64,000 nt of DNA from positions 29,925,001-29,989,000 of the forward strand of contig JAJNNQ010000024.1 in assembly GCA_027886175.1 (NCBI GenBank), written 5' to 3'. Origin of the DNA: Phylloscopus collybita (taxonomy: Eukaryota; Chordata; Aves; Passeriformes; Phylloscopidae). Positions 12,725 to 21,860 of the stretch are shown here, one piece after another (positions within the stretch are counted from its first letter, which is position 1; the number at the start of each line of letters is the position of its first letter). Under the pieces are notes generated by a model. The model did no database searches, had not been told where the DNA came from, and worked only from the letters and a program-made list of their open reading frames with translations. Both the position numbers and the translations under genes were made by a program.

Positions 12725-12865
12725 AGATACGAGAGAAAGAAATGGAGCAAGCAAAGATAAATTTCTTTGGCCCACTTATATCTGTGGTTGTACTGATCAC
12801 TTCTGCACTTCTTCTGGGTTTTGTGATATTAAAGAAGAATGGAAATATCTTGTCTACCAACCAGA
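12725..12865 (+). CDS. CD86: CD86 exon: connecting stalk and transmembrane segment
   Basis: The acceptor is TTTTCTTATTCAG and the donor GTAAGT. The exon's 141 bp encode residues 235-281: a charged stalk (E-I-R-E-K-E-M-E), a hydrophobic segment at about 248-270 (F-F-G-P-L-I-S-V-V-V onward), then basic K-K-N-G as the stop-transfer signal. This makes a type I membrane protein with a short cytosolic side. Entry and exit are both phase 1, matching the IgC exon. The frame has no stop inside the exon but runs into one soon after the donor, so a further exon is required for the tail unless the intron is retained. Confidence 0.88.
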
Positions 12866-13640
12866 GTAAGTTACTACTTGTCATTTAGCTCTACCATCCC
12901 TCAACTCACAGGCTTTATTTACCCTTTGTAATCAACCCTTTACCTACTTTCAAGCTGCTGACAGAAAGTTAGGTTTCATGTTGGACTTAGGCTAAAGTTC
13001 CTAGGACAATTAAGTTCTTGTGACAACTTAGTCCATCCTGCAGCAAGTCAAAGCTGATCACAAAATCATCTTTCTCCTGTTTCCTGAAATCCTGGAATCC
13101 ACTTCTCCCTCTTTTTTGTGATTTGTGAGACAGGCACGGCACCAGCTTACCACCATTTCCTGTAGTTTCATCCTTCTTTTTTTCTGGGTTTGGGGTAGAT
13201 TTGGCTCTTAAAATCATTGAACTATATAAATCTTCCTTGCCTATCACCACTTATAAGAGAGGTGGATCTGGGGCAGGGACGAGATGAACTTACATGAAGT
13301 GTACAGAAGGAACTCTGTCATAACAGAGTTGAACAGAGCATCAAGGCATTGCTCCACCACAAGCTGCCCACACACCGGGCTGAAAGAATCATCTTGTACT
13401 GGGAACAGGATTTGATCTTGGCATTTCATTCTCTATTTTGTTCCGAGACTAGTTCTCAGCAGTCCAGGGTTTATTCGGCACTGAATCATGCTGACATCAG
13501 AATCTGTTTTCCTTGTAGCAAGAGGGAAATGCATTTCTCAGTCAGTCATGTTTCCCTATACAGCAAAGCATCCTGAGCCCCACCTCGTTCTCTTCTCAAA
13601 TTCTAAGATAACTGGACATTTATTATCAACTCTTTTACAG

Positions 13641-13753
13641 CTCCTATTTTTCACATTTCTGTAAATCGCATATTGGTCTATTCTAGGTGTCAGTCTAGCA
13701 GTCTAGAAGCTATCCAGCTTGAAACTGAGGCCATCAGCCAGACTGCTGACTGA
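13641..13753 (+). CDS. CD86: Candidate CD86 terminal coding exon (cytoplasmic tail)
   Basis: After a plausible acceptor (TCAACTCTTTTACAG ending at 13640) the phase-1 frame set by the transmembrane exon stays open for 37 codons, to TGA at 13751-13753. The peptide begins T-P-I-F-H-I-S-V and ends with an acidic, Ser/Thr-containing stretch (S-S-S-L-E-A-I-Q-L-E-T-E). It would bring the protein to 318 residues, close to the human length as I recall it. An open run of this size arises by chance fairly often, and I see no homology to the human tail. Stronger-looking acceptors in the same phase occur at 20165 and 24210, giving other short tails. Treat this as the nearest reasonable candidate only. Confidence 0.35.
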
Positions 13754-16199
13754 GAACCACCTCTGCACACAGCAAAGCATGAGGTCCCACGTTTTTAGAG
13801 GTTCTGCCAGAACACAAATCCTCCCCAGGAGCCCTACAGAACAACATGCAACATTTTTGTGTGATGGCTGAAACCTACTGCCCAGTGTTCTCCGCTTTTT
13901 TTTTGCTCCAGAATGGTAGTAAATATGATGCTCTGCCTGTCTGCATGACTACCTTTTTGTTGTATCTTTTATTATGCACTGTGAAAATGTAAAATCCTGA
14001 GAGTCAATGGAGAAAAGCAGAGCTGCATGGGTCACAGAATGTCTCAGAAGTAGAAGGAGTTAAGCTACAATCTGTGAATCATAACCATCACTGCAAACAC
14101 GATCAGAGGTAGGCTAATACCCATAGAATCACAGAATCATAGAACCATGGAATCATAGAATGACTTGGGTTGGAAGGGACCTTGAAGGTCATCTAGTTTC
14201 AAACGTCCTGCTTAACCATGAGCCATAAATACTTTTGGTAGAGCCACTGAGGCTTTGTACCAGTAACCTTCTTGTAAAGCTTCACATCAGAAAGAGGAAC
14301 TTCGGGGCACTTCTCTGCCTTCTGAGAAAAGCCATGGAATTCCTATCAAGCATTTGAAACTAGAAATTTCTAAAGGAAATACTTGCTTTAAACATAATTT
14401 GTGATTAACTTCATTTTTTTTAATATCATCCAAGCTTAATATACCCAGACAGTTAGTACCCCCACAGGTTGTTCCTCTGTATTCTGACTGAGAGCTGTAA
14501 CAGTAGATGCAGGGATAGTAAATGATAGCATGAGGTATCATATATGTGTATAGCTAACCATACAAAATTAAGCTGAGCAGAAAATGAAAAAATATTACAA
14601 AAGTCATGTTCCTTTTTTGGTTGACTACGTTTTCCCTTCTCTTAATTTTACTTCAGACCTTGGTGATTGAGCAGTTCATGCACTGTGGTATGTTCAGCCA
14701 CAGGAAGGAGTTTTATCTTTCAGAAAAGATCCTTTGTTTCGCTCAAAATGTGTCAGTTCTCCAATCTTGAATGATCTCTGCACTTTATACTCTTCAACAG
14801 CACTGACATCTTTCAGGACGAAGAATGCAGCAGAACAGACAAAATTCTTCTGAGATCTTGATTGTGTTTGTAGGTCTGACACTTTCAGAAAGAGCAGGGA
14901 CATTAGCATCATATTCTCAAGACAAATTTCAGCTCAGAGTTGCAGTCTGGGGACATAAATACAGTTGTTGTGTAGAAATATTCTTTTCTGTTAAATGATG
15001 TATGTTGCTAGATTCCACCTCAATTTTTACTCCATTTTCAGTTGTGTTAGAGAAATGCATGTCCTTTTGAGTTTGTTAAACTATTTGAGAGTCGGTTTAT
15101 TAAGCTATTACACTAACATTCCAAATATTTTCATTCAGATTAATATCATTCAAATGTTATTAGAAGGTAAATGGTAGTTTAATTTTTAATTTTAATTTTT
15201 TTAATTTTTTGTGAAAGTTTATACTTTCTAGCAAACTTATTTAATGACGGATTAAAACATATGTCTTTTACTGTGTTGCTGTTTTTATTCTCCTTCCATT
15301 AAAGCATGGTGTTAGGGAATGCCAACATTTGGTATTCTCAGGGAGGAAACATTTCCAGAATTACTTCTTGGAAGCAAATGAATAAAAAAGGTATTGCTGC
15401 AATGACACTGAGAATGACACAATTGGAGGTTTCATGTGTTCATTCATACATATGTACATACGATACGTACATCAGCAGCTGTAACTAGTGGAAAAGGCAA
15501 CATGGTGGGTTAGGTTTATCCTTTGACAATTCCCTTCCATCCTTAATTTATTCCTAATTGGTGAAGTTGATTGTTTTCTCCCTTGCCGTCCCTCTACTTT
15601 AGGCTGCCAACCTCCTTCTATTGACTGCTCAATTTCTCTACCTCCTCTATTTTTTCCCTTAAATCAAGTCTAATTCCTCCCTGCAGGTAAAGATTTAAGG
15701 GGAAAAAAAGCAGATGGGCTTCAGGGAAAACCTTACTTTGTCTCTGTGTGTTGAAACACATTAATCCTCTGCACTAGCAGGTGTAATGAGCACAGTAGCA
15801 AGGCACAGAAAAAGCATGGCTGATGTGTTGGTGGTTTCGTCCTCCATACAAATGCATTTAGATTTCCAGGCTATCACCTCACACACTTCATTTCTTTCTT
15901 TGGCAGCTTTCAGTCAGTTAGTGACTTCCATCAATGTGGCAAGCACATGAAAGAGTGTACACCCACTACATGTTCCATGCCACAGCATGGAACAGCTTCA
16001 CTCAAAACAACCATTCCTTTATTTTTAGGCAGAACATTATGAATTTCAGAAAATGTTAACAAAGAAATGGCAAAGGTGTGTCAAACTCACATTCAACGCC
16101 CTAAAGTGAAAATCTGTTATCAGAGTCGGAGTTGTGATAGATTGCTTCAGGTTCACTGATTAACCAGCACTGACTCACCAAGTATCTGAGACTGGAATG
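13754..16199. other. Non-coding; possible CD86 3' UTR at left
   Basis: If the candidate tail exon is real, its 3' UTR starts here. The only nearby polyadenylation-like hexamer is a weak AGTAAA variant at about 13918, followed by a T/G-rich stretch. The rest contains a CR1 piece at 14122 and no supportable gene. A good acceptor near 14655 leads to a stop within five codons in the CD86 phase. Confidence 0.4.
14122..14225 (-). mobile_element. CR1 LINE 3' fragment, reverse orientation
   Basis: Repeated AGAATCACAGAATCATAGAA-type octamers followed by TTGGGTTGGAAGGGACCTTG and AGGTCATCTAGTTTC, the reverse complement of the CR1 terminus. Only about 100 bp is recognisable. Confidence 0.9.
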
Positions 16200-17065
16200 A
16201 ATCTAGGGAGATTGTCCAGCTCTACCCTCCCACTCAAGCAGGGTCATCTGGAGCAAGTTGCCCAGGTCTATGTCCAGACAGTTTGTGAATATGTCCAAGG
16301 AGGGAGACTCCACAGCATATCTGGGCAACCTGGTGCAGGGCTCAGTCACCCCTCACAGTAAAAAGGATTTCCTGGTGTTCAGAGAGAGCCTCCTGTGTTT
16401 TAGTTTGTGCCTATTGCCTTTGGGCCTGGGCACCACTGAAAAGACTCTGGCCCAGTCTCTTTTGCACCCTCCCTTCCAGCATTTATACACACTCATGAGA
16501 TCTCTCTGAAACTTCTCCAGGCTGAGCAGCCCCTCACCCTGTGTACTCAGGCTGTGCTCCAGGTGAGAGGTGCTCCAGTCTTTTAATCATTTGTGTAGTC
16601 CTTCACTGGGCTTCCCGGTACGTCCAAGTCTCTCACATACTGGGAAGCCCAGAACTGGGCACAGGCCAGATGGTGCCTCACCAGTGCTGATTAGAGGGGC
16701 CGGACCACGTGCCTCAGCCTGCTGGCAACGCTTTCCCCGATGCAGCCCAGACACTGTTGGCTGCCTTTGCCACGAGGGCGCACTGCTGCCTCATCTTCAG
16801 CTTGTCCACTAGGCCACCCTGTGCTTTTCCATCCAGCTGCTTTCCGGATGGATTGCCCCAGGCTGTACCTGTGCATGGGGCTATTTCTCCCGAGGTGCAG
16901 GGCTTTAGATTTCCTTAAATTTTTTCAGAGGTTCCTCTCTGCTCATTTCTCCAGCCTCTTGAGACCCCTCTGGATGGCCGCACAACTGTCTGGGGTCCAC
17001 TCCTCCAAGCCTTTTATCATCTTTAAATTTGCTGAGTGTACACTTGCTCCCAGCATGCAGGTCAT
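16200..17065 (-). mobile_element. CR1 LINE fragment, about 0.87 kb, reverse orientation
   Basis: Recognisable CR1 blocks run in reverse order: CAAGCAGGGTCATCTGGAGC, GTCCAAGGAGGGAGACTCCA, CTGGGCAACCTGGTGCAGGG, GCCCAGAACTGGGCACAGGC, TGCAGCCCAGACACTGTTGG, and GCATGCAGGTCATTAGTGAA near the right end. The terminal octamer repeats are missing or degraded. Reading frames in it are decayed element sequence, not host genes. Confidence 0.85.
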
Positions 17066-18534
17066 TAGTGAAGAGGAAAGGCAGTTAGTTTTACTGAAAA
17101 CTCCTTAATGCCATTCAGTGCTACTGCAACAAGCAATTTTTCCCTATGGTTAACAAGTGATGGAACTTTGTTGTATTTCCAGATGGACTGTTGTATTTCC
17201 AGAATATTCTACAGTTACTTCTGAGGAGATTGTTATTAACAAAGCATGGCAAGTATGCCTTAGGGTACTTCTTCCTCTTTCAGGTGAATTATTTGCTACT
17301 GGAGTTTACACTCAACCTTGAAAATATAGTCATTCTATTAAAGGAATCTATCTATCTATGTTTTGGTTTCAAATTCTCTTTCTTCCTCCTTTGCAAACTC
17401 AGAAGGCAAAAAGCAAAAGTATTTTGTTGCACTGAGTAAACAAATTGTATATGTATGTGTGAAATACATCTCTACACTGGAATGCCAGGCTGTCCTAATT
17501 CATAACTGATCTTTCCTTGGTTTTCAATCTTCTGCACTAGGAGGACCATAATCCTGGGACAGGGAAGGATTTAAGCAAGACATGTTTTCTGATCTCAGGA
17601 TGGACTGCCAGAAGGTTTTCAAGAGAAAAACTACAATTAGACAGGAGAGCTGGTGAAAGTTGAGAAAGATGGGAAATGGATGAGGACTGAGAAAGTGTAA
17701 GGAGATGAGAGATACACCAGGCTAGCTTGCAGCAGGAAGTGTAAGTGCACCAGATGCAGAGCTGCTTCACAGAGTCCAGAAAGCTGGGCAAGGCTTGCCA
17801 CTAGCAAGGAAAGATTCTGCACAGAGAAATTCAGAATATTCTTACAGACATTGACTTGTCATACCTCCTCACATACTTGTGAAATTTATTATAGATATGC
17901 AAGCTCAAATTATCCTGCACTTGGTGTATTCTTGATATTGAGACCAACATATCTTTTGTCCATTGCTTTTGTTATTCTCTTAAAACAAAATCAAAAAAAT
18001 CTCATGACAATAATAAAAATTATGGCCAACCATGTGTTTCTAATAAGCAATGCTTATTATTTCAGAAGGGCACAGACCTAGGAAAAAATGGAAAGATGAG
18101 TTGAGAGTAGCTCAGATTGCAGTTACATAGCTACATGCACAGCTGGTGCACCATGTATATTGCCTGCCCTCTTCTGAAACATGCTTCTGATTTAACTTGT
18201 ACAGGTGGGAAAATGGGACTATGGCACAGAAGCAATGGAGAGGTCTTACTTCTTTACCTTGCACTGTTAAATACGCTGCCATACCCAGTTACATAACAAA
18301 GGTCATATTTTTTAAAAAGTGAAAATATTAGAATTGGAGAAGAAGTGAAAAAAAGGTGATTAAGTCTCTGGAAAGCATGTTTACAATGGGGAGTTTATGG
18401 AGTTCAGCCTATGCAGGTGATGAAGAAAATGGAGAAAGTATCTGATGAATCTGTCCAATACTCCAACACTTGAAATGATTGATTCAACAAGGAAGCTGTG
18501 AAAGATCCTTCCTACTAAGTGACTACTTACTGGA
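17066..18534. other. Non-coding
   Basis: No gene recognised. A 15-base direct repeat, TGTTGTATTTCCAGA, occurs at 17169 and again at 17189, placing two acceptor-like motifs 20 bp apart. The remainder is ordinary AT-rich sequence. Confidence 0.45.
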
Positions 18535-18735
18535 GAGTCCAGAACTGGACACAGTACTACAGGTGTGGCCTCATCCAGGGCTGAGTGGGGAAAGAACACC
18601 CCCTCCAAATCCAGTCCAAGGTACCATTAGCTTTCTTTGTCACTTACCTTCAGCTTGGTGTCCACCAGGACTATTTCTGCAAAGCTGCTTTCCAGCTTGT
18701 CATCTCCCAGATGTGCTGTTGCATGGAAAGGAGAC
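18535..18735 (-). mobile_element. CR1 LINE internal fragment, reverse orientation
   Basis: Blocks AGAACTGGACACAGTACTAC, AGGTGTGGCCTCATCCAGG, CTTGGTGTCCACCAGGACTA and AAAGCTGCTTTCCAGC follow the reverse CR1 order, with gaps between them. Both ends are truncated. Confidence 0.7.
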
Positions 18736-19190
18736 AAAGAAGTTGAGTTGAAATAGTCAGAATAATCAGGTTTCTTTAATGTACATGAAAGATCCAGCAT
18801 ATAATGCATTTGTACTGTGGAATAGAAAGGAACTCATTTAACAAAATATGAGGGGCAAAACAAATTATGACACCTAGCAAGAGATTCTGTGTGGAAAGAA
18901 AAGCCAAGACAAAGCCAAGGAAAGAAAAAAAGATGCTCGGTATCCTATTCCTTTATCACTAGATAGTTTCTTGAAAGAATTATGGGTAGCCACAGCTTCT
19001 ATTTCTCAAGTTGCCTATGGCAACAGAGCATATTGTGAACGAGCTAGAAGCCTTTCCTAGTAGATCAGACATCCAGAAGCAGAGGATCTTAAAACTGTGA
19101 GATCTTCTTTTTTCAGAGATTTTTCTTTCTGTGCCTGAACTACCGTGAATCCACTGTTCAATTACTGTTTGGAGAGTGACACAGCTGAGG

Positions 19191-19239
19191 TTGGATTGGA
19201 TTGGATTGGATTGGATTGGATTGGATTGGATTGGATTGG
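19191..19239. repeat. Microsatellite (TTGGA)n, about 10 copies
   Basis: 49 bp of uninterrupted TTGGA units. Read on the minus strand it is an array of CCAAT pentamers, each the core of an NF-Y binding site, though flanking bases differ from the full NF-Y consensus. Confidence 0.97.
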
Positions 19240-19508
19240 CTGAAACAGGCAGAATTATGCTGAGGGATAACAACAGGACATATGGCCAGTTATCTTTGTC
19301 CAGCTGTATTGGAAAAGATAATTTAAATTAATGAACCCCTCAGTAACAACTTATTCCTTCTTCCGCTTTAATTCGATCACAGTTAGAGCTTATAATTAAA
19401 AGGTAAAGGTATTGCTTAGGAACTTTGAAATCATGGGAAAGCAGGCTTTCAGGAGTGAAAACTATTTTGCAGACCTAAGCTTTTATAGAAATCCAATTAG
19501 ACTTTAAA

Positions 19509-19680
19509 GGTAGGGGGTGTTTGTTTGTTTTTGGTGGGGGTTTTGGTTTTGTTTGTTTGTTTGTTTTTTGTGTTTTGGTTTTTTGTGGTTTTTTTGTGTG
19601 GGGGGGTTTTGGTTGGTTGGTTAGTTGGTTGATTTGTTGTCGGGGGAGGGGGGTGTTGTTTTTTGGGTTTTTTTAATTGG
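19509..19680. repeat. G/T-only low-complexity tract with G runs
   Basis: About 170 bp in which A and C are nearly absent from the + strand: GTTTGTTTG arrays, TTTTGG arrays, and G runs of 5-8 bases near 19513, 19535, 19599, 19642 and 19648. The strand bias is extreme. Such runs can form G-quadruplexes and are hard to sequence, so the exact length may be unreliable. Confidence 0.9.
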
Positions 19681-20269
19681 GTCAGTGGTTAAGTCCCTTA
19701 GTATTATGTATGCACCCAGAGCAGAAAGTGTATAACAACTCAGTACAGGAACATAGAAGGTTTATCAATGAAAATACAAAAACGCTTGATCAGCATAACA
19801 CACTGAAACATCAAACCCCAGCTTCCCTTAAAGTGATGCAAAGCAGCCGTTTGATCCCAGAACACACAGTGAGGAACCATGGCACATACTTGTTTTCTCA
19901 TATCAGTTTTACCACTCCTAAGCTTCCTCCCACTGGCAAAAAGTGAGTGGAAGTCTGGATTCAAGGATATCACATCGCAGACACCCATCAACAGAGGAGT
20001 TTCAGGGTGCTGACTGTATCTGCCCACTGTCAAGGCCAGCACAAAACACCTGCAGTAGCTGTACACCGCAGGGGGAAAACATAGTTTTGCCTTATGATGA
20101 CGGTCCCCAGTCAGGCCATTGGGCTTGGGACTTTATTTAATCTTTCTCCTCCTTTTTCCTTCCAGCAGCCCCCACAGACAACGAGCAGGCCTGGCGCCTC
20201 CCCCCATCGCCCCCCAGACTTCCTGAGGCAGAGAGCACGGCTTGAGCTGACATCCCGGGACCCTCTGGG

Positions 20270-20420
20270 CTGCGTATCTATTGCGCTCGAATATCCACAT
20301 TAATTCTTCTACTTAAAAGCCGAGGCTGCGGCGCCGGCACCGCGGGCTGACTCGCGAGGTCCCCCTGCCGGCTCGGGAGGCCGCTCCTCGGCCCGGCGGC
20401 TCCGAGGCCGTGCGGAGGCA
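20270..20420. promoter_or_regulatory. Small GC- and CpG-rich patch
   Basis: About 150 bp with many CpG dinucleotides (for example GGCTGCGGCGCCGGCACCGC), sharply different from the AT-rich surroundings and directly left of a 10-bp minisatellite. It could be a short CpG-island promoter or simply part of the GC-rich repeat block. No start site or donor is convincing. A strong acceptor-like sequence (CTCCTCCTTTTTCCTTCCAG) ends at 20165 just upstream. Confidence 0.3.
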
Positions 20421-20430
20421 GTGAGGGGAA

Positions 20431-20765
20431 TATGAGGGGCTGTGAGAGGCTGTGAGGGGCTGTGAGAGGCTGTGAGGGGCTATGAGGGGCTGTGAGAGGC
20501 TGTGAGGGGCTGTGAGGGGCTGTGAGGGGCTGTGAGGGGCTTTGAGAGGCTGTGAGGGGCTATGAGGGGCTGTGAGAGGCTGTGAGGGGCTGTGAGGGGC
20601 TGTGAGGGACTGTGAGGGGCTGTGAGAGGCTGTGAGGGGCTGTGAGGGGCTTTGAGAGGCTGTGAAGGGCCCTGCGGGGGCTGTGAGGGGAACGTGAGAG
20701 GTTGTAGAGGGGCTGTGAGGGGCTGTGCGGAGCTATGCGGGGCTGTGAGGGGCTGTGAGAAGCTG
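20431..20765. repeat. Minisatellite, 10-bp unit TGTGAGGGGC
   Basis: From 20431 to 20670 there are 24 units in perfect 10-bp register without an indel. Variants are TGTGAGAGGC, TATGAGGGGC, TTTGAGAGGC, TGTGAGGGAC and TGTGAAGGGC. Beyond 20670 the units become irregular until about 20765. The three-unit order TATGAGGGGC, TGTGAGAGGC, TGTGAGGGGC occurs three times, which suggests block-wise amplification. The minus strand reads as a Pro/Ser/Thr-rich 10-residue repeat, an artefact of the unit. Confidence 0.97.
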
Positions 20766-20949
20766 GGCGGGGGGGGGGTGTTGCTGCCGTCAGGGCGTGC
20801 TGAGGGAGAGCTGTGGGGGCACAGTGCCAAGGGCTGGAAGCGGCGCCAGGAGAGCTCCAGTTCCCCCTCACACTTCCAGCGAGGTCAGCGCTGAGGCCGG
20901 ACTGGGCTGCCCAGGGTCATGTCCTGCCAGGTCCTGTAAACAGAATCTT

Positions 20950-21860
20950 GGAATCACAGAATCAATAAGATTGGAAAGGACTTCTGGGATCACCAAGTCC
21001 AACCTTTGACCAAACATCACCACATCAACCAGACCGGAGCACTGTGTGCCATATATCCAATCTGTCCTTAAACACCCCTAGGGACAGTGACTCCATCACC
21101 TCATTGGGCAGCCCAATTCAATGTTTAAAACTCCATATCTGGGAAGAAATTCCTCCTGATATCCAACCTAAACTGCTTCCACTACAGATTGAGACTACAT
21201 CCTCTCCTGTCACTAGTTACCTGGGAGAAGAGGCCAACACTGCATCTGGCTACAACCTCCTCTAAAGTAGTTGTAGAGAGCAGTAAGGTCTCCCCTGAGA
21301 CCCCTTTTTTGCAGGCTAAACACCCTCAGGTCCCTTAGCCACTCCTCATAGGACTTACTCACCTGATCCTTCCACACTTTGCCCTTCTCTGGACTCAAGG
21401 ATGGAAATGGCACACCCTTCCAGGAGTACTTGTGCTACTTGAGTGTCCTCCGAGAGAAAAATTTTTGACTCACACCAAGCCTGAGCTGCTCTTCTTTCAA
21501 ATTCTGGCTGCCATCTCTGATCCTCTCACCATGCACCAATGTGAACAGTGTGGTTCCATCTTCTCAATAACCTCCTTCTGCTTGTTGGAAAGATGCAATT
21601 TGATATCTCTTCTCCAGGCCAGAGGGAGCTTCAGTGGCCTCTCCTCCCAGTGCAAGTGCTCCAGTCCCATCCCCACCAAACTTGCACTAATTTATCTATG
21701 TCTTTTTTTGCATTGAGGAACCCAGGAGTGGACACGCTGTTCTAGAGGTGGTCTAAGAAGTGCTGAGCAAAAAGCAGTAAGTGTCACCCCCCTCACACGA
21801 TCTGCCAGCAATGCTGCAGTGTTGTAGTACAGCCCTAGCTGCCATCAGCCTTGTTTGCTG
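20950..21860 (-). mobile_element. CR1 LINE fragment, about 0.9 kb, reverse orientation
   Basis: Starts with GAATCACAGAATCAATAAGA and continues GGGATCACCAAGTCCAACC, GGGACAGTGACTCCATCACC, TGGGCAGCCCAATTCAATG, GAAATTCCTCCTGATATCC and AGCAGTAAGGTCTCCCCTGA, in the order of a reversed CR1 3' half. The right boundary is vague. Confidence 0.88.

Larger units (their letters stand above)
4686..13753 (+). other. CD86: CD86 (B7-2) gene span, coding part
   Basis: Five exons on the + strand line up into one open reading frame: 4690-4735, 6031-6375, 10394-10705, 12725-12865 and, as a candidate only, 13641-13753. Every junction has AG/GT borders and every intron interrupts the codon after its first base (phase 1), the usual symmetric plan of Ig-superfamily genes. 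The order is signal peptide, IgV, IgC, transmembrane, tail. The IgC start (A-N-Y-S-Q-P-E-I) and the Y-P-E-P-K block match what I recall of mammalian CD86 and distinguish it from CD80. The first exon with codons opens with only four bases before ATG, so at least one upstream non-coding exon must exist; I cannot locate it. The 3' end is open: no convincing AATAAA follows the candidate tail. Confidence 0.9.

Noticed and set aside
4690..12865. CD80 instead of CD86
   Set aside because: The V-C linker (N-Y-S-Q-P-E-I), the Y-P-E-P-K block and the E-V-Y-Y-G-Q-E-K stretch fit CD86, not CD80, from recalled family sequences.
20431..20765. CRISPR array
   Set aside because: Units are contiguous 10-bp repeats without spacers, in vertebrate DNA.
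20480..20871. Minus-strand Pro/Ser/Thr repeat proteins
   Set aside because: They are translations of the 10-bp minisatellite; the same repeat appears in other frames with no start context.
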